Origin: Pseudomonas viridiflava
Lineage (GTDB): Bacteria; Pseudomonadota; Gammaproteobacteria; Pseudomonadales; Pseudomonadaceae
Assembly: GCF_900590755.1 (NCBI RefSeq)
Contig: NZ_UUOC01000051.1
Location: forward strand, 1 to 64,000
Direction of reading: 5' to 3'
DNA length: 64,000 nucleotides
The translations under genes and the position numbers were made by a program. Position 1 is the stretch's first letter; each line of letters begins with the position of its first letter. This document shows positions 9,554 through 17,828 of this stretch, in pieces. Under the pieces are notes generated by a model. That model did no database searches. It saw only the letters and a program-made list of their open reading frames with translations, and had not been told where the DNA came from.

Positions 9554-10891
9554 TCAACGCCCGGCAGCCGGTCTGGCGGAGTCCTGCACCTGCTGCCAGA
9601 CGCGCATGAAATTGCCGCCCCACAGCTTGGCGATGTCGGCTTCCGAGTAGCCGCGTTGCAGCAGCTCGGCGGTGACGTTGCGGGTGTCGGCGACGCTGTC
9701 CCAGCCCTTGAGGCCGCCGCCTTCGTTGAAGTCCGACGCGATGCCCACGTGATCGATGCCGATCTTGCGCACCGTGTAATCGATGGCGTCACCCAGGTCC
9801 TTGAGCGTGGCCTTGGGTTCGCGGTCAAGGATGCCGTAAAGGCGGCTGGCGTATTGGCCGAACTTCTGCTCTGACCACGCGGCAATCACCGGATCGCCGG
9901 GCATCAAGGCCATTGCCAGATTGGGCAGGGGAGGCAGATCGAAGTCGGCGCGCAGAGCGTTGAGTTTGTCCTGGGTCTTTGCGGACAGCGGTTTCAAATA
10001 GCCGCCGAAACCCACAACCTGCACCACGCCACCGCTGTTCTTGATCAGCAGCAACTCCTTGTCGCTGAGGTTGCGCGGGATGTCGACCATGGCCCTGGGC
10101 ACTGAATGGGAAGCGACCATCGGCGTGCGGCTCAAGTAGCTGACTTGCTCCAGGGCCTTGGTGGACATGTGCGACACATCGATGATCACACCGAGGTCAT
10201 TGAGACGTTGCACGGCGCGCTGGCCGATATCGGAAAGCCCGTCGAACGCATCGGCGGTGTCATTGAAAAATGGCAGCGGCCGCGACGAGTCGGCCCAGTC
10301 GTTGTTGCCGATGTAACTGAAACCGAACATGCGCATGCCCCGCGCGGCCCACTTGTCCAGCAGGTTCAGGTCGTTGCCCAGCGGGTAGGCGTTGAGCATG
10401 CTGATGAAAATCGCGAATTTGCCTTCGCCCTGCAAGCGGCGCATGTCCGCAGGGGTGTAGGCGATGCCGACCTGATTGGGAAAGTCCCGGGTCATGGCGG
10501 AAATCGCCTTGTAGCGCACCTCCTGCTGATTGCGTGCTTCTTCGACGAAACCAGCCGTGGGCCGATGCGGGGCGTTGGGGCCGTTCCATATTTCCGGCCA
10601 GCCGAATACTGTCAAGGCCGCTGCCGACAAGCGCCCGCGTCCGGCCTTGACCAGATCGAACTGGCCTTTGCCGTCCTTGTCGGCTTCCTTGCCTTCAGTG
10701 CCGAAATCCAGCGGCAGGGTGACATGGCTGTCGAACGAGACGATGCGCTCCTGGATTTCCCCGGCCTGCTTCATGACCTTGAGCGAGTAGTCGGGATAGC
10801 CGCTGAACCACTGCTGCCACGCCAGAAACCCCACCCCGACGCTCACCGCCAGGGCCAGCGGCAAGCCGATGTATAACGCTTTTCTATTCAT
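9554..10891 (-). CDS. pvdM: PvdM, dipeptidase-like periplasmic protein
   Basis: A 445-residue member of the renal-dipeptidase (COG2355) family, with an N-terminal membrane anchor or uncleaved signal (residues 6-27). PvdM is reported to be needed for oxidation of ferribactin by PvdP in the periplasm. Conserved parts include DSHVTLPLDF near residue 54, DVSHMSTKAL, PMVASHSVPRAM and HVGIASDFNEGG. Two usual zinc ligands look lost: the HxD motif reads H-V-T, and the bridging glutamate of the typical GIENAYPLG segment reads S-M-L-N-A-Y-P-L-G. It may therefore not be a working peptidase. A PvdS box lies upstream at 10943-10966. Confidence 0.9.
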   Translation of the reverse strand: MNRKALYIGLPLALAVSVGVGFLAWQQWFSGYPDYSLKVMKQAGEIQERIVSFDSHVTLPLDFGTEGKEADKDGKGQFDLVKAGRGRLSAAALTVFGWPEIWNGPNAPHRPTAGFVEEARNQQEVRYKAISAMTRDFPNQVGIAYTPADMRRLQGEGKFAIFISMLNAYPLGNDLNLLDKWAARGMRMFGFSYIGNNDWADSSRPLPFFNDTADAFDGLSDIGQRAVQRLNDLGVIIDVSHMSTKALEQVSYLSRTPMVASHSVPRAMVDIPRNLSDKELLLIKNSGGVVQVVGFGGYLKPLSAKTQDKLNALRADFDLPPLPNLAMALMPGDPVIAAWSEQKFGQYASRLYGILDREPKATLKDLGDAIDYTVRKIGIDHVGIASDFNEGGGLKGWDSVADTRNVTAELLQRGYSEADIAKLWGGNFMRVWQQVQDSARPAAGR

Positions 10892-10942
10892 TGCATTCCC
10901 AGGAATTCGCCATCGATTGCCGGCTTTTGCTATCTGGGGAGA

Positions 10943-10966
10943 ACGAGTGATCGGGCTGGAAATTTA
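10943..10966 (-). promoter_or_regulatory. PvdS iron-starvation box upstream of pvdM
   Basis: Minus strand TAAAT, 16 bases, CGT. It ends 51 bases before the pvdM start. Confidence 0.8.
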
Positions 10967-11053
10967 GCGGACAGCCGCTCCGGGATTGTCAGCACTAATG
11001 CATTGCCAATACTGACCTATTCGCCTGCAAGTTCTGCTGTGGATGCTCTGACG

Positions 11054-11188
11054 TCATCGCGGGCAAGCGCGCTCCTACAGATAGATCGCATTTCAACCGT
11101 AGGAGTGCGCTTGCCCGCGATTCGGTTTATGCCGCGCTGGATATTTCCGCTGAAACTAAGCCATCGCGAGCAAGCTCACTCCTACAGG
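11054..11188. repeat. Cluster of three REP units, family C
   Basis: Units at about 11054-11080 (ATCGCGGGCAAGCGCGCTCC), 11099-11122 (inverted copy) and 11162-11188 (ATCGCGAGCAAGCTCACTCC). It has an odd number of units, unlike the pairs elsewhere. Confidence 0.85.
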
Positions 11189-11244
11189 TATGTGGTTGAC
11201 GCGCGATATCGCCGTCACTGGAACAATGCTGGGTCTCCCACAAG

Positions 11245-11268
11245 TAAATTTCACGCCCAACCCAACGT
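11245..11268 (+). promoter_or_regulatory. PvdS iron-starvation box upstream of pvdP
   Basis: TAAAT, 16 bases, CGT. It ends 45 bases before the chosen pvdP start. Confidence 0.8.
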
Positions 11269-11313
11269 TCTAGCTTGGATAACGCCCGCTTCAGGGCTTT
11301 TACAGGTAGGGCG

Positions 11314-12936
11314 ATGAAGATTTCTCGACGAGGGTTCATGGCGGGGCTGGCGCTGACAGGCGCTGCGGTTCCGGCTGCTTTTTACGCTCACCGTGAATTG
11401 ACCCGCCCTGATGAACCGATCACGCCAGGGGAGGCGTCCTTCGATGTGCCGGATGCTGCTGGCCGGCAGTTGGCGGATACCTTGCGCGGTGTCTGGGATG
11501 TGCGTCTGGAAGGCGCCGATGCGGGGCTCGACGGCCTTGCGCTAAATGGACTTCAGCTTTTGCTCGACGTTGCCCCGCGCGGTCGTGGCATTCGCGGTTA
11601 TCTGGACAGCGAAAAAAACCTGCACACCGACGCCGAACCCCGTTATCAGCTGCTGGGGGATCTGGCCCAGGCCAAAGGCTCTGAACTGAGCTGGCGCCTG
11701 ACCCGCTCGGATTCCACCACCGGCGACCCGGACTATGAATTCAGCGTGGTGCTGGATGAAGTCTGGGCCGCGTTTGGCAATGCCGGTGCCGCCACCCTCA
11801 GCGGGCGTATCTATCGCCTTGATCGCGCCGTGGCACTGCCCATGCTCGACAGCCGCTTTGTTGCCCTCAAACGCACCTTTCCCGAAGCCCGACAACGTAT
11901 CGGCCTGGGTCCAGCGTTGCTGGCCAGTCTGAGTAGCCCCGAGCATCGGCTGTTTCATCAGCTCTGGCATGCCTCGCGGGACAAGTGGCACAAACTGCCC
12001 GAGAACAAGCGCGAAGCCCTGCGCGGGTTGGGTTGGCAGCCGGGTCCACGGGACAAGGAGCGCGATGCCCGTGGTCCACGCAAGGATCGCAACGCTTCCG
12101 GGGTGGATTTCTTCTTCATGCATCGGCACATGCTCGGCTCGGCACGAGCGTCACAACCGCTGCCCTCCTGGCAACGATTCCCTCTACCACAGCCCGAACT
12201 TCAGCGTGACCGGCAAGGCTTCGTCCGCTATTTCGACAATCCGGACGGCTGCTCGCTGCCGCCGACCTGGAGCGCTCAGGGCGACGACGCCTACACGCAA
12301 TGGGTCAGCGACGTGAAAAGCGCCGAGACCTATCACAGCAATTTCGAAGTCTGGGAATCGCAATACCGCGACCCGCGCTACCTGTCGAAATTGACCCTCG
12401 GCCAGTTTGGTTCGGAGGTGGAGCTGGGGCTGCATGACTGGCTGCACATGCGCTGGGCGTCGGTGCCCCGAGATCCGTCCAACGGCCAGCCGGTGCCCAT
12501 GGCGCGTGATCCGGCGGACTTCGCCGAACGCTGGTTCGAGGCGGAAAACGATTTTCTTGGCGACCCGTTTTCGTCCCATGTGAACCCGGTTTTCTGGGGC
12601 TTCCATGGCTGGATCGATGATCGCATCGAGGACTGGTTTCGCGCTCACGAACGGTTCCATCCGGGGCAGGTCATCCGCCAGACCCTCAACGGCGTGTTGT
12701 GGTTTGCCAAAGGCCGCTGGGTGGAAATCGATGACCCCTGGCTCGGCCCTGATACTCACGGTTGCCGCACCACGCCCGGCCTGGCCGTCGGCAAGAGCAT
12801 GGAGCTGGACCCGGAGGTCATGAAGCTGGCGCTGAAAATCACCTTTGGCGATGAAAATAAAATCACTGGCCTGTTACGCAAGGTCCCGCGTCGCCCTTGG
12901 TACGCCCGCCATATTTCCCTCAAGCGCTGGTTCTGA
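11314..12936 (+). CDS. pvdP: PvdP, periplasmic tyrosinase of pyoverdine maturation
   Basis: PvdP is the copper tyrosinase that oxidises ferribactin and so forms the pyoverdine chromophore. The 540-residue protein starts MKISRRGFMAGLALTG, a twin-arginine signal (S-R-R-G-F), in keeping with export of a folded copper protein. The tyrosinase part has the histidine-rich FFFMHRHMLG near residue 265 and SSHVNPVFWGFHGWIDDR near 420-435, which fit copper-binding helices. I chose the ATG at 11314 over the one at 11275 because the Tat signal begins there and AGGTAGGG lies just upstream. It is divergent from pvdM, with its own PvdS box. Confidence 0.93.
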   Translation: MKISRRGFMAGLALTGAAVPAAFYAHRELTRPDEPITPGEASFDVPDAAGRQLADTLRGVWDVRLEGADAGLDGLALNGLQLLLDVAPRGRGIRGYLDSEKNLHTDAEPRYQLLGDLAQAKGSELSWRLTRSDSTTGDPDYEFSVVLDEVWAAFGNAGAATLSGRIYRLDRAVALPMLDSRFVALKRTFPEARQRIGLGPALLASLSSPEHRLFHQLWHASRDKWHKLPENKREALRGLGWQPGPRDKERDARGPRKDRNASGVDFFFMHRHMLGSARASQPLPSWQRFPLPQPELQRDRQGFVRYFDNPDGCSLPPTWSAQGDDAYTQWVSDVKSAETYHSNFEVWESQYRDPRYLSKLTLGQFGSEVELGLHDWLHMRWASVPRDPSNGQPVPMARDPADFAERWFEAENDFLGDPFSSHVNPVFWGFHGWIDDRIEDWFRAHERFHPGQVIRQTLNGVLWFAKGRWVEIDDPWLGPDTHGCRTTPGLAVGKSMELDPEVMKLALKITFGDENKITGLLRKVPRRPWYARHISLKRWF

Positions 12937-12954
12937 GCCGGGCAGGGCAATCGT

Positions 12955-12978
12955 TAAATTTTGTTTCGCTGCCCTCGT
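12955..12978 (+). promoter_or_regulatory. PvdS iron-starvation box upstream of pvdA
   Basis: TAAAT, 16 bases, CGT, lying 73 bases before the pvdA start. Confidence 0.8.
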
Positions 12979-13051
12979 TCCCTACTGCAACAGGCCAGCT
13001 TGCTGACCATCCCGAATGACGAGTACGCAACACTTTTCCGAGGACACTGGA

Positions 13052-14386
13052 ATGACACAGGCTCTTGTATCTGCCGTGGTTCACGACCTGATCGGTATCG
13101 GCTTTGGCCCCTCCAATCTGGCGTTGGCGATTGCCTTGCAGGAACGCGGCGAGCAACAGGGCGCGCTGGATGTGTTGTTCCTCGACAAGCAGGCCGATTA
13201 CCGCTGGCATGGCAACACGCTGGTGACCCAGAGCGAGTTGCAGATTTCCTTCCTCAAGGATCTGGTCACGCTGCGTAACCCGACCAGCCCGTTCTCGTTC
13301 GTCAATTACCTCAAGCAGCATGGCCGACTGGTGGACTTCATCAACCTGGGGACGTTTTACCCGTGCCGCATGGAGTACAACGACTACCTGCGCTGGGTGG
13401 CTGCGCAGTTCGAGGCTCAGAGCCGTTACGGCGAAGAAGTCACGGCTATTGAGCCGGTGTTGCACAAGCAAACGGTTGAGGCGTTGCGGGTGATTTCTCG
13501 TGATACCCAGGGTCAGCATCATGTGCGCACCACCCGTTCGGTGGTGGTGAGCCCCGGTGGGACGCCGCGGATTCCGGAAGCTTTCGTCAGCCTCAAAGGC
13601 GATGGCCGGGTGTTTCATCACTCTCAGTATTTGCAGTGCATGGCGCGCCAGGCGTGCGTCAATGGCAAGCCGATGCGCATTGCGATCATCGGTGGCGGGC
13701 AGAGCGCAGCCGAGGCGTTTATCGACCTCAATGACAGTTATCCGTCGGTGCAGGTGGACGTGATCCTGCGCGGCTCGGCGCTTAAACCGGCGGACGACAG
13801 CCCGTTCGTCAATGAGGTGTTTTCCCCGGAATTCACCGACCTGATGTTCAGCCAGAACGGCGCGCAACGGGAACAGATGATTCGCGAATACCACAGCACC
13901 AATTATTCAGTGGTGGACATCGACCTGATCGAGCGCATTTACGGTGTGTTCTATCGCCAGAAAGTGTCCGGCATTGCGCGTCATACCTTCCGCAACCTGA
14001 CCTCGGTACAGAACGCTACGGCCACCGAAAACGGCATCGAGCTCGCGCTGGGCAATATCGCCAATGGCACCAGCAGCTTGCAGACCTATGATGCGGTGGT
14101 GTTGGCGACCGGCTACGAACGGCAGTTGCACCGGCATTTGCTGGAGCCGCTGAACGAGTATCTGGGGGATTTTGAAGTGGCCCGTGATTACCGGATCAAA
14201 ACCGACGCCCGCTGTCAGGCATCGATTTATATGCAAGGCTTTTGCGAATCCAGCCACGGCTTGAGCGACACCCTTTTATCGGTGCTACCAATTCGCGCTG
14301 ATGAAATCGCCGAGTCGGTGTACGCCAGCATGAGCCAGGGCAGCCGGGATCAGGCGGTGCTGGAGCGGTTGTTGGCGGTGGGGTAG
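13052..14386 (+). CDS. pvdA: PvdA, L-ornithine N5-monooxygenase
   Basis: PvdA hydroxylates the side-chain nitrogen of L-ornithine with FAD, NADPH and oxygen, giving the hydroxyornithine that forms hydroxamate iron ligands in pyoverdine. The 444-residue protein has the FAD motif GIGFGPSNLALAIAL at residues 14-28, substrate-side segments FLKDLVTLRNPTSPFSF and an NADPH motif IIGGGQSAAEAF, and ends with LATGYERQ and SHGLSDTLLS segments typical of this family. The start at 13052 (MTQALVSAV) has GAGGA upstream and fits homologues; an earlier in-frame ATG at 13016 has no good ribosome site. Cytoplasmic. PvdS box at 12955-12978. Confidence 0.96.
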   Translation: MTQALVSAVVHDLIGIGFGPSNLALAIALQERGEQQGALDVLFLDKQADYRWHGNTLVTQSELQISFLKDLVTLRNPTSPFSFVNYLKQHGRLVDFINLGTFYPCRMEYNDYLRWVAAQFEAQSRYGEEVTAIEPVLHKQTVEALRVISRDTQGQHHVRTTRSVVVSPGGTPRIPEAFVSLKGDGRVFHHSQYLQCMARQACVNGKPMRIAIIGGGQSAAEAFIDLNDSYPSVQVDVILRGSALKPADDSPFVNEVFSPEFTDLMFSQNGAQREQMIREYHSTNYSVVDIDLIERIYGVFYRQKVSGIARHTFRNLTSVQNATATENGIELALGNIANGTSSLQTYDAVVLATGYERQLHRHLLEPLNEYLGDFEVARDYRIKTDARCQASIYMQGFCESSHGLSDTLLSVLPIRADEIAESVYASMSQGSRDQAVLERLLAVG

Positions 14387-14416
14387 AACGACAGATCCGG
14401 ATGTGCTGAAAATCTC

Positions 14417-14507
14417 GTGGGACCGGCTTTAGCCGGGAAGGCGTCAGTTCTGTCGACGCATAGGCAGCGGCTGTACTGGCGTATTCCCGGCTAAAGCCGG
14501 TCCCACA
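14417..14507. repeat. REP inverted pair, family A
   Basis: Arms GTGGGACCGGCTTTAGCCGG and CCGGCTAAAGCCGGTCCCAC, downstream of pvdA. Confidence 0.88.
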
Positions 14508-14522
14508 TGAAAGCGCGGTCGT

Positions 14523-14628
14523 CTGTGGGAGCGGTGCTTGCCCGCGATGAGGCTGGACGCGGTTGACCTTAGAATTGCGGTGTTCTTATCGTCGGAATGC
14601 CGCCCAGACCAAGCACCGCTCCCACAGG
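14523..14628. repeat. REP inverted pair, family C variant
   Basis: Arms CTGTGGGAGCGGTGCTTGCC and AAGCACCGCTCCCACAG. It follows the family A pair at 14417 directly, so two REP families are stacked between the convergent pvdA and aldo/keto reductase genes. Confidence 0.75.
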
Positions 14629-14654
14629 TTTATGCATTTCAAATCAGGACTTGA

Positions 14655-15458
14655 TCAATCCCACTGTGGCGCAAGGCTTGCCGGGCTGGTCAGGCGATGG
14701 CCGCGATCCAGGGCTGCGATCTGCGCCATGTCTTCTTCGCTCAGCTTCAGGTCGCGAGCCTGGAGATTGCTCTCCAGGTTGCTGCGCTTGGTGGACGACG
14801 GAATCACCGCGTAACCCAGTTGCATCGCCCAGGCCAGCGTCACCTGTGCGGCGGTCGCGTCGTGGCGCTTGGCGATCTGCTCGATGACCGGATCCTTGAG
14901 CACTTCGCCATACGCCAGGGTCATGTACGAGGTGATCTGAATCCCGTTCTGCTGGGCGAATTCTGCAACCTTGCGGTTTTGCAGGTACGGATGCAGTTCG
15001 ATCTGGTTGGTGGCGATATTTTCTGCGCCAACGGCTTCGATGGCTTCTTTCATCAGGGCGATGGTGAAGTTGGAGATACCTATCTGCTTGGTCAGGCCTT
15101 GCTGTTTGGCCTCCAGCAACGCGGACATGAATTCCTTGACCGGCACTGCGCCCTGTGGCGACGGCCAGTGAATGAGGGTCAGGTCGACGTGGTCGGTCTG
15201 CAACTTGGCCAGGCTTTCCTTGAGGCTTGGGATCAGCTTGTCGGCGGCGAAGTTGTCGGTCCAGATTTTGGTGGTGATGAACAACTCATCGCGAGACACG
15301 CCGCTGTCGGCGATGGCTTTGCCGACTTCAGCTTCGTTGCCGTAGATCTGCGCCGTGTCGATCACGCGATAGCCGACCTCAAGGCCGTTTGTAACGGAAT
15401 CGATGACTACCTGATCCTTGAGGCGAAAAGTGCCGAGGCCGAAGGCTGGAACGGTCAT
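14655..15458 (-). CDS. dkgB: Aldo/keto reductase, DkgB-like
   Basis: A 267-residue NADPH-dependent aldo/keto reductase of the 2,5-diketo-D-gluconate reductase B type, which also reduces methylglyoxal and other aldehydes. The catalytic tetrad is visible: D of VIDTAQIYGNE, Y of the same segment, K of FITTKIWTDNF and H of LIHWPSP. The C-terminal VIPSSTKRSNLESN is the cofactor-binding loop. Length equals that of E. coli DkgB. GGAG lies 8 bases before the ATG. Single gene, convergent with pvdA. The exact substrate cannot be told from sequence. Confidence 0.88.
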   Translation of the reverse strand: MTVPAFGLGTFRLKDQVVIDSVTNGLEVGYRVIDTAQIYGNEAEVGKAIADSGVSRDELFITTKIWTDNFAADKLIPSLKESLAKLQTDHVDLTLIHWPSPQGAVPVKEFMSALLEAKQQGLTKQIGISNFTIALMKEAIEAVGAENIATNQIELHPYLQNRKVAEFAQQNGIQITSYMTLAYGEVLKDPVIEQIAKRHDATAAQVTLAWAMQLGYAVIPSSTKRSNLESNLQARDLKLSEEDMAQIAALDRGHRLTSPASLAPQWD

Positions 15459-15668
15459 GTGCGGTGCTCCTTTGAGGAATGAATAAACAAGACGTGAGCG
15501 CAGTATCCCGGCTCGGACCCTGAGGAAAAACAGTGGAACGGGAAAGGGATATTTGCCTGCGTGTCACGAATGGGCTTGGTTATTGGGGCAGCGACGGGGC
15601 GGGATCGTTCAGATGGGTGTGCTGCGTTTATGGAATCTGAAGATTGTTTGAATTGAAATGCCCTCTAC

Positions 15669-15759
15669 TGTGGGACCGGCTTTAGCCGGGAAGAGGCCGG
15701 TACAGTCGCCATCATGAGTCGATTGAAATGCCGCCTTCCCGGCTAAAGCCGGTCCCACA
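15669..15759. repeat. REP inverted pair, family A
   Basis: Clean arms TGTGGGACCGGCTTTAGCCG and CGGCTAAAGCCGGTCCCACA. The inner spacer (GGTACAGTCGCCATCATGAG) is shared with the copy at 16366. It is the only thing seen in the 310-base gap 15459-15768. Confidence 0.9.
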
Positions 15760-15768
15760 AGATGTATT

Positions 15769-16281
15769 TCAGCCAGGTTTTTTATCGCAATCCACCGGGT
15801 CGCGCTTGACGAAGTGCTTGTGCATGTCCGACGTCAGGGTCTCGATGCGTTCGGTCAGGGATTTGGTCAACTGGGTGAGCTGGGTGTTCTGTTCCAGCAA
15901 GGACAGCATCTGCGCCGCCAGGTCTTCCCGGTGCTGGGCGTCGGCATCAGCGTTGGCCTTGTCTCGGGCCGACTGGCGCGTCTGGGCCAGCAGGATCAGT
16001 GGCGCGGCATAGGCCGACTGCAGGCTGAACGCCAGGTTGAGCAGGATGAAGGGGTATAGGTCGAACTGGGTCAGGCCAGTGACGTTGCACACCACCCACA
16101 GCAGGACGATGACCGTCTGCGCACCCAGGAACGCCGGCGTCCCGAAGAACCGCGCAAAAGCCTCGGCCTTCAGGGCAAAGCCGTCGTTGCCAAAGGTGCT
16201 GGCCAAGTGCGCGTGATGCTTGTGAAAACGCAGATGGTCGACGATTTTTTTGCCGGTGGGTTCAGACCCTGGGGTGCTCAT
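15769..16281 (-). CDS. DUF1003 family inner-membrane protein
   Basis: A 170-residue protein of the DUF1003 family, whose role is unknown. After a polar N-terminus come two membrane segments (about residues 51-70, FLGAQTVIVLLWVVCNV, and 76-96, YPFILLNLAFSLQSAYAAPL), then a charged C-terminal coiled-coil region from about 100 (RQSARDKANADADAQHRED onwards). AGGA sits upstream of the ATG at 16281. No operon partner; REP pairs flank it on both sides. Confidence 0.82.
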   Translation of the reverse strand: MSTPGSEPTGKKIVDHLRFHKHHAHLASTFGNDGFALKAEAFARFFGTPAFLGAQTVIVLLWVVCNVTGLTQFDLYPFILLNLAFSLQSAYAAPLILLAQTRQSARDKANADADAQHREDLAAQMLSLLEQNTQLTQLTKSLTERIETLTSDMHKHFVKRDPVDCDKKPG

Positions 16282-16365
16282 GACGGTTTCCTGATGGCCA
16301 ATACAATGCGGCCACTATAGGCGCTTGTATCGGCGGAGCGTCATTGGCTGAAGGAGTGCTGAACC

Positions 16366-16472
16366 TGTGGGACCGGCCGGGCGGCGTTCCGCTTTAGCCG
16401 GGAAGGGGACGGTACAGTCGCCATCAATGAGTCGATTGGAATGCCGCCTTCCCGGCTAAAGCCGGTCCCACA
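16366..16472. repeat. REP inverted pair, family A (long-arm variant)
   Basis: Left arm contains the GGCGGCGTTCCGC segment inside the REP arm; right arm is standard. Inner spacer nearly identical to the copy at 15669. Confidence 0.88.
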
Positions 16473-16495
16473 GGTATGTATTGGCGGCCCGCCAA

Positions 16496-16693
16496 TCAAT
16501 CCGGATGCAAAGGCTTCGACAAATGCATGATGCTCGCGTAGTCATAGACGTACTGGCGTCCCGCATGGCTCGTCGAGCGTAGTTGGTCGATCAGTTGTCG
16601 CTCTTTCTTGTTCAGGTATCTCAGCCCAGGGTGGTCACTTGACTTGAGGCGATCACGTTCATGGGCGTCAGGGAAAGCTATGACGTTAGTCAT
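16496..16693 (-). CDS. Small conserved-looking protein, 65 aa, function unknown
   Basis: Starts MTNVIAFPDAHERDRLKSSD and ends HLSKPLHPD. The ATG at 16693 has a strong ribosome site (AGGAG, 7 bases upstream), while longer in-frame starts have none. Charged, no signal or membrane segment, with a central basic/acidic stretch KKERQLIDQLRS that looks helical. I do not recognise a family. It lies downstream of the GreA-like gene on the same strand. Confidence 0.55.
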   Translation of the reverse strand: MTNVIAFPDAHERDRLKSSDHPGLRYLNKKERQLIDQLRSTSHAGRQYVYDYASIMHLSKPLHPD

Positions 16694-16815
16694 GAAATAT
16701 CTCCTACTTAGTGAGTCCTTGCTTCCGGTTATGTAGTCCCGGTCACTTATTGTGGCGACAAAGCCACCATACCCAGAAAAAGTTGGAGCGATCAAGCCTG
16801 CAAATGAATAGGCGG

Positions 16816-17298
16816 TCACACTATCTGCGTGACCTCAAAGGATTGGCGACTGCCGTTCACGACGATCTCCAGCTCATCCCCAGGCAGTTTGCCCAGCAAC
16901 GTCTGGCCCAACGGCGCACGTGAGGTGATTACGGTCACGATGAGTTCGCCGAAGGGAATCTTCAGACCAGCGGCATCCGGGCCGAGGAACAGATGCTGCT
17001 CAATCCCTTGATCATTCGCCAAGCTGATCAGGTCCCCCGGCTGAATACCTTTGTCTTCGCTGAACGGCGTCAGGCTCAGTTTCTGGTAGAGCATCAGCGA
17101 CTGGCGGATTTCCTCCACGCGCCTGGCCTGGCCCGCTGCCAGATAAGACGCCTCCAGGCCCAGGGTGTCGTATTTGTTCTCGGCGATGTTTTCTTCGTGG
17201 GTCGCGGTTTCGTAAGCCGTTTGCGCGGCCCGCTGGGCTATGTCCAGATCGATCGTCAGTTTTTCGACAATCAGCTGTAGGACTTCTTGCTTGTTCAT
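16816..17298 (-). CDS. GreA/GreB family transcription elongation factor-like protein
   Basis: A 160-residue protein with GreA/B architecture: an N-terminal coiled coil (about residues 1-75, MNKQEVLQLIVEKLTIDLD) and a C-terminal FKBP-like GreA/B domain (from about 85, IQPGDLISLANDQGI to the end, with SRAPLGQTLLGKLPGDELEI, the typical end motif). Gre factors insert the coiled-coil tip into the RNA polymerase channel to rescue stalled complexes using acidic tip residues; the tip here reads ATHEENIAENKYDTLG, acidic but not identical to GreA. It ends 3 bases after the next gene would begin (17302), so the two are probably one transcript. It is a paralogue, not the main greA. Confidence 0.8.
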   Translation of the reverse strand: MNKQEVLQLIVEKLTIDLDIAQRAAQTAYETATHEENIAENKYDTLGLEASYLAAGQARRVEEIRQSLMLYQKLSLTPFSEDKGIQPGDLISLANDQGIEQHLFLGPDAAGLKIPFGELIVTVITSRAPLGQTLLGKLPGDELEIVVNGSRQSFEVTQIV

Positions 17299-17301
17299 GG
17301 T

Positions 17302-17709
17302 CTATCCGCAGAACTGGCTGACATTGGCGCGGCTTTTTTCGCTCGGCGCGGTTCGGTCTTGCTGCATCCAGAAGTTGCACTTCGCAGGGTTGAAGTTCTT
17401 CTGTTGCTGTTCCTGAGCTTGCTCCCAGGCCTGGCGGGCTTCACTTTCTCGCAGGCTCTGTTCGTATTTCTCGAACATGGTCTTGTCGGCCTCGGGCGTT
17501 GTTCTTGCTCCTGGCGCAGCGGGCGGGGCGCTCAATTGGGCGGCCGCGTTGTGGATCACCTGAGTCTGGGATTCTGGCATGGCCTTGTAGAGCAACCACC
17601 CGGTCAGCAGCACCGCGATGAAGCCCAGCCAGATGCCAACGGCGATGCAGGCGATGAGTTTCAGGGGGGGAACAGAGACGTTCAGCGCGCGACGACTTGA
17701 ATCAGGCAT
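17302..17709 (-). CDS. Hypothetical single-pass membrane protein
   Basis: 135 residues from the ATG at 17709 (MPDSSRRALNVSV). One clear membrane segment at about residues 16-41 (LKLIACIAVGIWLGFIAVLL), then an alanine-rich linker, a glutamine/glutamate-rich helical stretch (EARQAWEQAQEQQQKN) and two cysteines near the end (KCNFW and SQFCG). A longer start at 17808 would run into the divergent earP leader and lacks a ribosome site. It is immediately upstream of the GreA-like gene. Function not recognised. Confidence 0.65.
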   Translation of the reverse strand: MPDSSRRALNVSVPPLKLIACIAVGIWLGFIAVLLTGWLLYKAMPESQTQVIHNAAAQLSAPPAAPGARTTPEADKTMFEKYEQSLRESEARQAWEQAQEQQQKNFNPAKCNFWMQQDRTAPSEKSRANVSQFCG

Positions 17710-17828
17710 GACAGATACTCGACGTTGACTGCAGATGCTGGCGATTGTGACATGAGCCAAGGCTGGTGCATGCCGGTTGTCTGAACGACAATCGACGTTT
17801 TTTATCATTGGGCCTCAGGGAGCCGGAA

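Larger units (their letters stand above)
10892..11313. other. Divergent pvdM/pvdP control region
   Basis: This 422-base gap holds two outward-facing PvdS boxes (10943-10966 minus, 11245-11268 plus) with a three-unit REP cluster between them. No gene is seen in it. Confidence 0.8.

Noticed and set aside
14417..14628. Repeated palindromes at many sites could suggest a CRISPR array.
   Set aside because: Copies are scattered between genes, paired head to head and not spaced as regular direct repeats with unique spacers. They are REP elements.
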